Source of the DNA: Cryptomeria japonica
Lineage: Eukaryota > Streptophyta > Pinopsida > Cupressales > Cupressaceae
NCBI RefSeq assembly: GCF_030272615.1
Contig: NC_081413.1
Span: 99,294,239 to 99,358,238, forward strand
Length of the DNA stretch: 64,000 bases
Reading direction: 5' to 3'
Position 1 is the first letter of the stretch. Each line of letters starts with the position of its first letter. A program made the position numbers and the translations under genes. A model generated the notes under the pieces. It did not search any database. It had not been told where the DNA came from and saw only the letters and a list, made by a program, of their open reading frames with translations. Shown here piece by piece: positions 13,269 through 24,490 of the stretch.

Positions 13269-13339
13269 GGACCGGCTAGGACTCGAACCTAGGACCTTCC
13301 ATACGCTGCTGGAGTGCTCTACCACTGAGCTACTGGCCC
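13269..13339 (-). other. tRNA-like domain in TRIM LTR (right copy)
   Basis: Second copy of the 71-nt tRNA-like domain, in the other LTR. The D arm is perfect here (GCTC...GAGC), but the acceptor has one A-C mismatch (CCGGTCC). The A and B box positions are as in the left copy. Confidence 0.8.
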
Positions 13340-14858
13340 CTCTTGGACCGGTCCATCGTCGGTCCGGGTGTGGCTTATTTCCAACACCAACAGGGGATAG
13401 CGACGGGGGGTGGCGGGGTGGTGGTGCTGATATAGTTATGCATATACTTATAGCACTTGAAAAACTAGTTGTGAAAAGATGTATAACAGTGTAAGAATTA
13501 CTTTTCAAATGAAACTACAGAAAATTCGTAAAATTATAAAATAGCAAAATTTGAAATACTAAATCTAAATACAAAGATTTCTTGAATGCTAATTGCATTA
13601 AGACTTTTCTAAGCTTTTTCTCCTCTTCAGCTAGCTGGTAAAAAAAAACAGAATTAGAATGTGAATGAAATCAGTAGTTTTAGGGGTTTCGTATTGCATT
13701 GGGGGAAGGGGTGGGGCCCACATCAAATTAGGGTTACCCCCCAACCACAAAAAATCACTCAAAATTTTAAAAAATTAAAATTTCAATTGCTTTTTGATGT
13801 GTTCGGACTGAGATCCCTGCAAGTCCCCCCGTCCCTCGAGAGATGCATGGGAGTCTCCCAAGGAGTCTTGAAGACACCAAGACGTCTCCAAGTCTCTGGC
13901 AAAGCACCAGTGGCGGTGGCGGGACAGCGGGAGATGCCACGTCCCCGACTCCTTGTCCCAGAGACGTGGGCTTGAAGGGGAGGGGGGGGAACGCATTTCC
14001 ATGGAACACTCTTTATTTCTGCCCTGCGAATTCTGCCCTAGCGGAAAATTTCGTGGATTTTAAACATCTGTGCATTCCTTCCCTTGCAAATTTTGAGGAT
14101 TTTCAAACTTCATGTATTCTTTCCCTTGAAAATTTCAGGGATTTTCACTTGTTATGCATTGGAATTTTCATCATTTCATGCAAGTTCATCCAAATTCCCC
14201 TCTAAATTTGAGGGATTTTGGAGGGTTATGCATTAATTCAAGTGCATAAAAAAAATCAAGCAATTTAAGTGATCATGCATTAATGCAAATGCAAAGAAAA
14301 AAATCAGGGTTTTTTAGTGATCATGTATAAAACTTAATCAAAATGCAAGGTAGAAATAGGATTTGTGCATGCATGTTTAAATGAACTTCCACTTTATCCT
14401 TGCAATTTCAATCAAGAATTGACCCCATACTTGCATTTTACTTCCATCGCCTTCATTACTTTGTACTTGATGCAAATTTCTCAAAAAATATCAGGGATTT
14501 CGAAACCTTGTGTATTTTGCAAATTAGAGATGAAAGAAGATTGCATTGAAAATCGGACTTTACATGCACTCAATTACACAGGGATCTTACCTTGCTTAAA
14601 GAGAATGCATATAATCCTTGCAATTCCAAGCAGAATTGCAAGCATATCTCACAACTTTGACTAACACTTCTCCCATCACTTGCAACTTTCTCAATTTCAA
14701 TTTCACACTTTCATTGTTGCTTCTTCAATTCAAAATTCCACAATTCACCTCAAGACTAGTTAAAACCTAAAACCCTCATTCTAAGGCCAAAGACTGAAAT
14801 CATTGCCAAGCTAAGGAAAATTACGCACAACAACTAAGCTAACAAGGACAAAAAAGAG

Positions 14859-15417
14859 GGAGTCCCCATTTGCAATGGGGCATGTGCGTTTACAACAAAA
14901 CAAAGAGCATTAAAGCCCCAAATGTCACCAAAATGATGTACTCCTTTCTTAAACAAATAAGAAGCCTGCCTTGGAAAAGCAACAAGGAGCTAGCCCTGAT
15001 ATTGAATCAACCTGTTCCAGCAAATGGAAGAGGTCGCGAACTTGAATCTGTACTACAAAGAAGAATTTTTCCAATGTAAACATTTACTCACTTGTTGCCA
15101 AGCCTTCCAAATGGAGTTTAGAGGAAATGAAGCTTCAATACACAGGAAGGGAGCAAGCAAACTTTTGTCAAGCCATCTGATATTTGGCCATTTCTTCCTA
15201 ACAGTAGCAAGCATAATATGGTTAAGGACCAAGATTTTCCATAATTCATCACCAGAAACAACCTTAACTATCCATTTGGCCGCTAAACAAATCTCTTGTG
15301 TTTTGGAATCAAGCAAGTCCAAACCTAGGTTCAGCTACAGTTCTAATAGTAGAGCTTAATGCTTGTGGGTTGATGTTCCTTTTTTATTTGTAATGGATTT
15401 GACATTGTGAAGTGTGT
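14859..15417 (-). pseudogene. LINE ORF2 fragment upstream of the interruption
   Basis: The minus-strand frame at 15322-15053 reads like the plant L1 post-RT segment (GLLDSKTQ...LAAKWIVK...SIWKAWQ blocks) and runs on, with frame changes, to GVHHFGDIW near 14930. It is the portion just before the piece at 9040-10113. The element is 5'-truncated at about 15417, so no endonuclease or RT core remains here. Confidence 0.65.
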
Positions 15418-15432
15418 GTAAATGAACTAGGT

Positions 15433-16690
15433 AAAATGTTAGCAAAATGATGACTTTCAATACAAACAGTGACATAAAGAACTAAGAACACAATTGGAGG
15501 GTGCCCTACACCAGATGTTTCTGCCTGCTCAAAATCTGGGATCATCTGTCATAGTCTTCTCTAAACACCTATAGGCTTGAAGCCCTCTTTGTGGTCGGAT
15601 CTGAACCTACACACACTAAAACAAGGAAAAATGGTTGTGTTGTATAGGGGCTTGCCTAAATCAAACCCCATGTTGGTGTTCCCACCTCTATAAGATGAAA
15701 AAGAGAGCTTATCCTCAAGGAGGACAAAGGTTAAATCATTATTCAAATACTAAAGTGACAAGATTATACATTAGGATTGATAATGGTGGTGATGCAATGC
15801 TCTTTAAACAAGTTCTCTGAGTGTTGATGCAATAACATGATAAAACATAACATAACCAATCATGAAGTCATACTTGAAGATAGGTTGTTGTAGCTTGCTA
15901 CTCCTTGGGTTAACTTTATGAATGATAAAGATTGCTTTATATAGGGTTCACATAGGCCGACATCCAATGGTCAATTGAAAATATTGGGATCGGATGACAA
16001 ATGACAGAGGTCGACACTCACACACGTTTATATTGGGCCCCTTTTGGAAGGACTAGGATGCCCTAGTCCACTCAAACTAGGGCATTGGGTGCCCTAGTCC
16101 TCTCAAACAAGGACTAGAGAAAGTGGTGACAAAATATAAGGACCCAAAACATAGGACCTAGTCTCGAGATTAGCATATGACAACAATAATATAGGATAAG
16201 GCCCAAATAGGCTTGAAATGGCCCAAGAGAAGGCACACTAAAGTAGCAGCCCAAATAGAGTGTGAAATTGTAAAGGTTACAATTTACAACACTATAAATA
16301 GCAACACTTTTCAATCTACTTTCTTCCTTTCCCAAAGCATCTATCATTTCAGGGTTAGGAGAAACGTGGGTTTTCTTAGGGCCAATTGGAGGATGCTTAC
16401 CTTCTCTTTTGCACCCTTGTCCTTTATCACTGCCTTCATCATTCCTAGGTTAGAAACCTTGCAGAGGGAGATATTGTGGTTTTTTTCTCCACAACTATGT
16501 CACCAAAAGACAAGTTTTTGCTTTTAATTTTAGATTACCCTTTTGGGTTATTGGGAGGCTCGTCGGGTGCGTTGGCACCCACCTCCAATTAATGAATCAC
16601 ATACTATTGGCCCCTACCAATAGAGCTGCAATAAAAGCACTCAAAAAGCAAGTAATTCAAAGCAAAACAAGCGTGGGAAACAAAGAATAG
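15433..16690. other. Non-coding, LTR-like sequence
   Basis: No gene recognised. A good TATA-like word CTATAAATAGC at 16291-16301 is followed by CT-rich sequence, as in a plus-strand LTR or a lost promoter. The direct phrases GGGCATTGGGTGCCCTAGTCC and GATGCCCTAGTCC near 16066-16100 form a short repeat. No matching second LTR was found. Confidence 0.35.
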
Positions 16691-16691
16691 T

Positions 16692-17636
16692 TTACACATT
16701 TGACAAAAATGAGGGGAAAAAAAAACTAAAAACCGATCCCTTATTCTTTGAAATATTAATCTTAAATTGAAAAGCTAGCTCAATAGACTTTTTGGTGGAT
16801 CGATTCATCCTTTTATCACGAGTCTTAAGAGATCCCATAAGCTCATTTACTAATAACAAGGTTAGATCCTTAGATTCTTCAAAAACTACCACAACAAGAT
16901 CCAAAAGTAAATGCAAACATCTCAGAATTTTCTCAACAATTTTATGTTCTATTAAATTCTCTCCATAAGATCTAATCTGGTTTACTAGTCCCATAACTCG
17001 AGTAAAGAAGTCTTGTATAGATTCAGAATCTTTCATAAAATGATTTTCAAAATCTCTTCTAAGCATTTGTAATTTGATAGCTTTTACCTTCTCCATTCCT
17101 TGGAATGCATTCTATAGAAGATCCCAAGCTTGTTTTGACTTTGTTATTGCAAACATTCTTGGAAAAATTGAATCATGTACTGCTTGTTGAATGATAAAAA
17201 GGGATTTTGAATCCTCCTTTTTGCTTTCTTTTAGTTGAACTTGTTGTGCTTGCATCCAAGAGGCAAACTCTTGTGCATTTGTAGGTTTTAACTATTTTCA
17301 ACTAGAACCCAAAAATCTTGAGAAATGAATGACATCTTCGTTTTGATACTCCACAAATCAAAATTTTCTCCTTCAAACCAAATTATCTAAGGTTGTTACA
17401 AATTCAAACCACTGATAGTAGTAGCCATATTTTAAAATCAACGAAGCAAGAAAATATCATACTTATCTCTCCTTCACAATGCCTGAATTTGTTGATCTTT
17501 AGACAACTCTCTCAACAAATTCTGCTTTTCAAATCCAAAATTCTACAGAACTCTTTTTCACTGACACTACTATATTTTCTCCATCACTCTTGCTACTGTC
17601 CTTGTTAGAGCAAACCAAGCTTCTACAACTGAAGTT
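16692..17636 (-). pseudogene. Ty1/copia gag relic
   Basis: The minus-strand frame from 17096 to 16692 matches the copia Gag (UBN2-like) core: LRRDFENHFMKDSES, VNQIRSYGE, VEKILRCL, FEESKDL and NELMGSL blocks. Upstream, broken frames give the N-terminal part (ENFDLW, EFASWMQAQQ). It follows directly from the primer site at 17637-17649. Pol is absent, so the element is truncated near 16690. Confidence 0.8.
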
Positions 17637-17649
17637 GGCTCCGATACCA
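17637..17649 (-). other. tRNA primer-binding site of the copia relic
   Basis: On the minus strand TGGTATCGGAGCC is one base off the usual initiator-Met primer site TGGTATCAGAGCC. It lies two bases after the LTR end TAACA. Confidence 0.8.
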
Positions 17650-18154
17650 AATGTTAGTTTGTTTGTTTTTTTAAAGCATAAAAGACAAGAAAAAATACAA
17701 GAATCTGATCGCCTCAATAACAGAACATAAAAATTGGAACAGAATGCTGCTATAACAATAAACTTTATAGATGAGACAAGTTTTCGGAGTGTTGATTGAT
17801 GGAGTTGTGCATGGAGGATGTTGTGTGTGGGCTAGGGCATCGCAGCCCTAGCTCGTGAGTAGCATCTGCATGCTGGTGCAGCGGTGGGAGGGAGGTGCTT
17901 GCGAGTGGTGGGTGGTGCTGCGGGAGGGGCTGTTATCGGGGTTGCGGGAGCTGAAGGAGGTGTAGTGGCTGCGGGTGGTGGGTGGTGCTGCGGGAGGTAG
18001 GGGCTCGGGGTTCCTGCGGATTCGCAATCTGCTTGCGGGGAAGGGCGGTGGGGGTTCGATCTGCCCTGTGGTGGAACTTGGAAGGGGAGGTGTGTGTTTT
18101 CTTGCAGGGGGGTGTGGAGTCCTTGCTCATTTCCTTGGCTTTCTGCGTGGTACT

Positions 18155-19582
18155 ATGTCTAGGACTGGTGGAGAGGCCTTGAAGGTATCTCTCGATATGG
18201 ATTTCCGTGTTGCAGTGGGTTTGAAATCTCCATCCCAAAATGTCAAGACCTTTGATAATAACCTTTTTGCCTCAGATTCGGGGGCTGGTAGTGCTAGTGG
18301 CTCTCGGATCTCGAAGATTAATGGCTGCCTGGAGAGGTGCAGCGAGAGACCAAGGTTGATTATTCCTCCGGAGATGATAGCGGAAGATGTTGAATACTTT
18401 TCAAAACACTCGTTATACTGCAAGTTTTTGGGGATGAAGGTTTCTCTGCAGTTTTTGGAGAACTGGGCTCAGAGGACTTGGGCACCGAAAGGGGAAATGG
18501 AGATTATGTTGCTGGCAAACAACTACTTCATGGTTACTTTCAACTGCATGGAGGATCGTAATAGGGTTTTTGAAGGAGGGTCGTATTTTTACAACCAGGT
18601 GGGGTTGTTCATCAAACCTTGGCATGCGGGGTTCAACCCCTCGAAGGAGCTCCCGAATAGGGTCCCAGTGTGGGTTCGTTTACCACATTTTCCGGTGGAA
18701 TGTTGTCGGGAGGATGTGCTATGGATGCTCGCTTCAGTGCTTGGGAGGCCAGTTGGAGCCTCAACGCAAACCTTGGGGAGAAAGGTAATGACTTTCGCCC
18801 GTATTTGTGTTGAAATTGATCTTAGTAAGCCCTTGTCAGATGCTATAAATATGTGTGTGGGTTCTTATTCTTGGGTTCAGTAGCTGGATTATGAGACTTT
18901 ACCATTTTGGTGTCGTCTATGTCATGAGTATGGTCATTTGTAGTGCAAGTGTCCTAGTTATAAACCGGTGGTGCGCCAACCTCAACAGCCGACCCGTAGC
19001 ATAGATGGGGCTGACAAAAGAAAAGCTGCCATGACTGTGGAAGTTGTGGGTGTTGATGGTTTTGTCCCACTTAAGACAAAGAACAGGAATCAGGGACAAA
19101 AGAGGCCCCTACAGGAGAGACATGAGGAGGATACCTTTAACAGATTTGAAGCCTTGGACGACCTTACCCAACAGGAGGTGAACCCTGGGTTAACTCCTTT
19201 GGATCAAGGTGCATCAGGGTTGGTCAATGATAGTGTGAATTGGGACTCTACCCAAGCTCTGCAAATTGTTGGGAGTCAGCAAATGGAGATGGATCTACCA
19301 GTAGTGGCTCAGTTGGGGCCCATTTCTAGTGTTGTAGTGGAGTTGGCTGGGGGGGATGGTTCTCCTGCAGCTCAAAAATTGGAATCTGCTGGAGCCAAAA
19401 GTAACAAGATGGCCTTACATTTGGGTCTCCATCAAAAGGACATTAAGAAAGGACCAACGGAGAAAATTTCAAAGGCTGGTAGAAAGAAGGATTTGGATAA
19501 GATCAAATTGATGGGGGAGAATTTGATTGAGTCAAGGTCAATAAAGACTCTGGATTCTCATTTTTCCAATCCCCCGAAATGA
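18155..19582 (+). pseudogene. LINE ORF1 (DUF4283-like, CCHC knuckle), two internal stops
   Basis: An RNA-binding nucleoprotein of L1-type LINEs. From ATG 18155 the frame has a DUF4283-like domain (AEDVEYFSKHSLYCKFLG ... NYFMVTFNCMEDRNRVFEGG ... VPVWVRLPHFP) at residues about 70-230. A zinc knuckle CRLCHEYGH....C follows near 18910-18950. Stops lie at 18881-18883 and inside the knuckle near 18942, but the same frame then runs to 19582, so these are simple nonsense changes. The C-terminal third is polar and unstructured. Its stop TGA overlaps the ORF2 start as ATGA. A longer upstream open frame from 17975 is Gly-rich 5' UTR. Confidence 0.85.
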
Positions 19583-22500
19583 TTGTTCTATCATGGAATG
19601 TGAGGGGCTTGAACAGTGGCCCTAGACAAAAAGTTGTTCGGCAGTTGATAAGGAGTCATTCTCCTAATATCCTTTTCTTGCAGGAGACAAAACTTTCTGT
19701 GGAAAGTATGATGGACTTGGTGCCAAAGCTATGGGGGAGAAGCCAGTGTCAGTGTATTGGGGCTGTTGGCTCCTCGAGAGGGGTGGCCTATCTCTGGAAC
19801 CCTTTAAGGATTCGCCCTATTTGGTGGGTTGCCTCTAGATCTTCGTTATCCGGGGTTGTCTCTAGTCTTGAGACTGGGGAATATATCTTGTTTACTAACA
19901 TCTATGCCCCCACTGATCTTCCTATGCCCCCACTGATCTTCAGGGTAAGCAGAACTTATGGTCTCATATTTCTTGTATGCAAAGGTTGGTCCCTTTTCAT
20001 CCTTGGATTATGTCGAGCGATTTCAATGCCATCCTTGAGTTGAGTGAGAAGAAGGGGGGTGTTATGCGATTGGAACCTTCTTGTTTCCTTTTTCGGGATA
20101 GTATATCATCGTTGCATCTTGTTGACATTGAGCCTGGTAATGATTTGTTCACTTAGAACAATAGGAGGGTGGGGGAATATTGGATTGCGGAGAGGTTGGA
20201 TCGTTTTTTGGTTTCTAGTTTTTGGGTTGGTGGGGGGTGGTCCACAAGCTCTGAGATTCTTGACTGGAGAGGGTCAGACCACTGGCCCATCAAGCTGGTT
20301 TCTTCTTCTGCTCGGGTCGCTCTCTCTCATTCATTCAAATTCCAACTTGTGTGGCTTCGGGATCCTGCTTTGCGGACTCTTGTAGCGGAGTGGTGGAGGA
20401 AAGGGAGGCCTGCCTTTGGCACTGCTATGTACACTTTTGCCAAGCAGCTGCAATTTGTTAAGTTTCAGCTTAAATAGTGGAACCATCAAAGTTTTGGGAA
20501 CATTTTTCATGCTAAGAAAGCTGCTCAAATAGTGTTGAACGGCATCACCAGTGAAATCAGAGAGCATGGTTTGTATGAAGCCTTGCTTAGGGAGGAAGAC
20601 AGGGTTGTCAAGGCTTTAGAGGAATGGGAGCTTAGAGAAGAAATATACTGGAAACAGAGAGCTCGTATTGATTGGCTTCAAGCGGGGGATAAGAACACTG
20701 CTTTCTTCTTCAACTCAGTGAAAGCAAGAAGACATGGAAATTCCATTCCTGTTCTGGTCAATGATAGAGGTGAGCAGTTTTTATCCTTGCAGGAGATCTC
20801 TAGGGAGTCTTTACAGTATTTCCGGTCCCTCTTCAGTGAGGATTCTCAAGGGGAATCGATGGAGGAGAATCAGGTTCTCGCTTGCATTCCTTCTCTAGTT
20901 ACTAGGGAGATGAATGAGCAGCTTATGGGTCCTCTTTTGCTGGAAGAACTCGAGAGGATTGTTTTTCACATGAGGAAGGGAAAAGCTCCTGGACCGGATG
21001 GGTTCCCGGTTGAATTCTTTCAAGATTTCTGGGATATTATCAAATTGGACTTATTGGAAGTAGTCCAAGAGTCCCAGAGGAATAAGCAGATGCTTCGGGC
21101 TTTGAATGCGACTTTCATTGCTCTAATCCCCAAGTGTGATGGGGCTGACCAGTTAGGCTAGTTCCGCCCTATCTCTCTCTGCAATGTGATTTATAAGATC
21201 ATCTCTAAGCTGATAGCGGATAGGTTGAAGAAGTGTCTAGGGGATGTTATCTTTGAGGAGCAAAGCAGGTTTGTGGAAGGGCGCCAAATCTTGGATGGTG
21301 TGGTCATTGCTCATTCTATGGCAACCTCCAAGGAAAAAGCTATGTTTCTTAAGCTGGATATGGCTAAGGCTTATGATAGAGTTTGTTGGTCCTTCCTCCA
21401 GAAGATCCTCAGGGCTTTTGGCTTTGTTGATGAATGGATCCAATGGGTTATGAGTTGTGTTACGTCTACCTCTTTCTCTATGCTAATCAATGGAGATCAT
21501 ACTAAGCTGTTTGGTGCTTCTAGGGGTCTTCACCAAGGGGACCCCCTTCCCCTTACTTATTCATTCTTCTGGCTGAGGGTCTGGGGAGGCTGATTAAGCA
21601 TAATGTGGGTCTGGGTATTATTCAGGGTTGGAGTTGGGTTAATGACTTGCAACCGCAGTCTCATTTGCAGTTTGTTGATGACACGGCCCTGATGGGACTT
21701 GCTCAGATCAGAGAAGCTACTAATCTGCGTAAGGTTTTGTATGTTTATCTTGCGGCCTCGGGCCACTTGATCAATGAGGATAAATCTTCTATCCTCTTCT
21801 TCAACACTCCTGGAACTATTCAAAGGAGGATTGCTCTTATCTTGAGATTCCAAGTTGGCTCTATGCCCTTGACTTATTTGGGTATTCCTATTTCTCCTAG
21901 TAACCCTCCTAGGGAGTCATGGCAGGGTATCTTGGATAAATTTCGCACGAAGGTTGAACACTGGACAAACAGATGGTTATCCTTTGCCGGGAGGGTTCAG
22001 CTGATTCAGTCAGTGGTTCAGGCTCTTCCGATTTATCGATGTATGCTTCAAGTGGCTCCTAAGTGGTTCTTGAAGGGATTGAACTCTCTGGCAAGGCAAT
22101 TCTTATGGGCAGGCAATCTATCCTCATCCAAATGGAGTCTTGTCAATTGGGACTTGGTGTGTAGCCCGAAGCAGTCGAGGGGGCTTGGTTTAAGGCAGTC
22201 TATTTTATTTAGGGAGGCTCTAGCGGCTAAATTGTACTGGAGGTGGTGTGTTGAGAAGGATCGAGGCTGGGCTAAGATTTTGGCCTACAAATATATGCAG
22301 AGGATCCCGATGGAGGAAATTCCAAGATATCCGCTCGAGGGAAAAGGCTCAACGATTTGGTATACTCTTAAGAAGGGGGCTTCTCTAATTAAGGAAGGAC
22401 TCTTTTGGATTTGCAGGAGGGGGGAAGAGGTCCTTTTCTGGAGCGACTCTTGGGATGGATACCCCCCCATCCTTGATTAGTTTCCTAACCTGGGAATCTT

Positions 22501-23888
22501 TGCCAGAGGTTTTTAGGGGCAAGGTGGTCAAGGGTGAGTGACTTCAAGGCTGTTTATAGGTGTGGGCGGCTGGAGATGGAGTGGTGGAAGGCTCCTAATG
22601 AGTGGTCGGTTGCTGGGATGGAGGAAGAGTGTGCTGAGTTGCATGGCATTCTGGCGAGTAGACATTGTAGTTCCCTCAAGGGTAGGGATGGACTTGCTTG
22701 ATTTCCGAATCCTAAGGGTGTCTTTACTATGGCTAGTGGATACCGGGAACTGTTGAACCGAATACTGGAGGGAAGAGAGGTGCACTGGTGGAAACATGTG
22801 TGGAATAATTTTTCTTGGTTAAGTGTAACTGCTTCGCTTGGACTTTGGCTTTGAATAGATGCCTAACTTGGGACAATATTCGCAAGCAGGGATTCTTGGG
22901 GCCTTCCATTTGTGCTTTGTGTGGTAATGGGGAGGAAGATTCCTCACACCTGTTCTTCAGATGCCCCTTCTCTTTGCTTATTTAGCATTACTGGTGGGGG
23001 GTGTGGAAGCATCCTTGTGTTCACGCGGATTCTCTGGTGGAGTTGTGGAGCAGTTTGGTCAAACCTCCTATCTTGTCCTCTTTCCTCCAGACTGTCTAGT
23101 ATATTGGCCCCATTTTCATACTGTGGCAGATATGGCTCGAGAGGAACAGGAGGATCTTCCGTGAGGTCAAACTGTTAGTTCAGCAAGTGTGGAATAGAAT
23201 CATTGTTATGATTCGGGAGACGGTGGAAGCTAAATGTGAGGTGAATTTTCCTCTAGATAGAGATGAGGCGGATATTGTGAGTAGGTTGGGTTTGCAGGAG
23301 TTGTCTCCCACCTCAGCTTGTGCCAGGAGAGGTAGATGTGCTATGAAGAAGGTTCAAAGGGTGGGAAGGTGGATGCCCCCTCAGGATGAGTTTATCAAGA
23401 TTAACACCGATGGCTCCTCTAGGGGTAACCCGGGCCCTGCTGGGGTGGGTGGTGTTGATAAGAATAGTATGGGGGAGGTGGTTTTCTTCTTTTCGGTGCA
23501 TAAAGGACGGCAGTCTAATAATTTTATGGAGGGCCTTGCAATTCTCTATGCCCTAGAGTGTGCTTGGGAGTTGGGTCGAAGGAAGGTTATCTGGGAATCG
23601 TATTCACAAATTATTGTTAACTTGTTGACAGAGCAGAAGGTGAGTGGGATTCATTGGCAGCTGGCAAGGATTGTTCGTTAGATTCTTCAAATTAGTTCGT
23701 TAATGGAGCAGGTGTCTTTCATCCACATTACTCGTGAATGGAATAGAGCAACTGATTGTTTGGCTAAGTGGGCCTCGGAACATGGTAGTGATTGGAAAGT
23801 TGAAGGTTGGGAGCATCTCTCCTCGGATTACTGTCGGGATTTGCAGAAGATTTTTGCTGAGGACATGGATAGTTATGAAGCTGGCTGA
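19579..23888 (+). pseudogene. LINE ORF2: endonuclease, RT, zinc-binding, RNase H
   Basis: The LINE polyprotein, broken by several frameshifts. The apurinic-type endonuclease has SWNVRGLN, LQETKL, SDFNAI and SDHWPI motifs (19579-20330). RT spans about 20980-21700 (APGPDGFP, LDMAKAYDR, QGDPL, and the catalytic FVDDTAL near 21670). The zinc-binding block CALCG...HLFFRCP is at about 22910-22970. The C-terminal RNase H is at 23390-23850 (INTDGSSRGNPGPAG, then REWNRATDCLAKWA). A 20-bp tandem duplication at 19901-19940 disrupts the endonuclease. The RNase H residue usually Asp in the ESDS motif reads Tyr (ESYS). RNase H on an L1 ORF2 is known for a subset of plant LINEs. Confidence 0.9.
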
Positions 23889-24490
23889 TCTTGGGCTGGG
23901 TTTGTGGTTCATTTCTGGGGCCTTGGGGCTCTGGTTCTCTTTGTAATTCTTGTGTCTGATTTTCAATAAAGGTTTTACCCCTTTATTCAAAAAAAAACAA
24001 TAAACTTTATAGATATAATAATACACATATACAAAACTCTGCTGAGTATATCCTCCTGGTATCTGAGATTTTTAGATTAGATTGAAGAGTTACATAGAGA
24101 CTTATTTATAGACAACAGCTCAGGTGGTGCCAATACAATGACATAAATCCCTTAGTTGGTAAACAAGACAGTGCAGTGAAGAGATGGAAATTGGTGGCGA
24201 CGATAAGAATAAGAATAAGAGTTGTAAACAGCGATTGAATTAAAATAGGATTGCAGGCAGTGGAGAAGCCAGTCTTCGACAAGCAGTGGTTAAGAGGCTT
24301 TTTGCATAGTCAGCAATCTTACTAAGCATTAACATTATCATTCAACTCACAACAACTGCTCCTGTTATAATATATAAGAATTTTTAAATGGTTTCTTTCT
24401 TCTTTTCCATTATTTATTTTTAAAGAACTTTGCCAGAATCTGGCAAGACTGCCTGAGCAAGTACTGGTAAGTACTTGCCTAGTATTAACA

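Larger units (their letters stand above)
13059..13392 (-). mobile_element. Complete TRIM (miniature LTR retrotransposon)
   Basis: Two 135-bp direct repeats (13059-13193 and 13258-13392) flank a 64-bp interior. On the minus strand the repeats begin TGTTGG and end CAACA. The interior opens with TGGTATTAGAGCC, a primer site for initiator-Met tRNA directly abutting the LTR, and closes with a polypurine tract AAGGGGGGG. The five bases GGGGA flank both sides (13054-13058 and 13393-13397) as a perfect target duplication. The LTRs differ at 6 of 135 positions, all transitions. There is no coding capacity, so any movement would need proteins from another element. Short frames seen across it are not genes. 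Confidence 0.93.
10119..14853 (+). mobile_element. 4.7-kb LTR-type insertion (probable solo LTR) splitting a LINE
   Basis: The left end begins TGTTGATGTGTGTTTTATGA, typical of a plant LTR start. The LINE reading frame stops exactly here and resumes right of 14858. The pentamer AAGAG precedes the left end (10114-10118) and occurs at 14854-14858, as a target duplication would. The LTR end is probably the ACA at 14848-14850, leaving 3 unexplained bases. No gag or pol domain is seen inside, and no second LTR copy, so a very long solo LTR is the simplest reading. It contains a 121-bp tandem duplication and the TRIM at 13059-13392. The element family is not identified. Confidence 0.5.
17773..23995 (+). 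mobile_element. Full-length plant L1-type LINE
   Basis: The element is flanked by a 19-bp target duplication AACAATAAACTTTATAGAT (17754-17772 and 23996-24014) and ends in an A-run (23989-23997; its last bases are shared with the duplication). It has a GC-rich 5' UTR of about 380 bp, ORF1 with a zinc knuckle, and ORF2 with endonuclease, RT, zinc-binding and RNase H regions. About 6.2 kb is full length for plant L1. ORF1 and ORF2 contain several stops and frameshifts, so it is now inactive, although the perfect target duplication points to a fairly recent insertion. Confidence 0.93.
17652..24490 (-). repeat. Copia 5' LTR split by a LINE (pieces 17652-17772 and 23996-24490)
   Basis: On the minus strand the LTR would begin TGTTAATACTAGG at 24490 and end CTAACA at 17652, giving roughly 600 bp once the LINE and its target duplication are removed. 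A TATA-like CTATAAATAAG lies near 24100 on the minus strand. The right boundary is inferred from the TGTTA/TAACA end symmetry only. Confidence 0.5.

Noticed and set aside
13070-13339. Two functional tRNA genes
   Set aside because: Both lie inside the LTRs of a TRIM, and the anticodon arm is diverged with an 8-nt loop; they are better read as a captured tRNA-like promoter.
12944-13508. Minus-strand reading frames with SSSVWKVLGS-type text
   Set aside because: They are translations of the two TRIM LTRs and have no protein relatives I recognise.
13661-14205. Overlapping open frames on both strands
   Set aside because: They arise from a locally GC-rich, C-rich stretch of the LTR-type insertion; no domain, no start context, and equally long frames on both strands.
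17933-18423. Minus-strand frames over the LINE 5' end
   Set aside because: Shadows of the GC-rich 5' UTR and ORF1 on the opposite strand.
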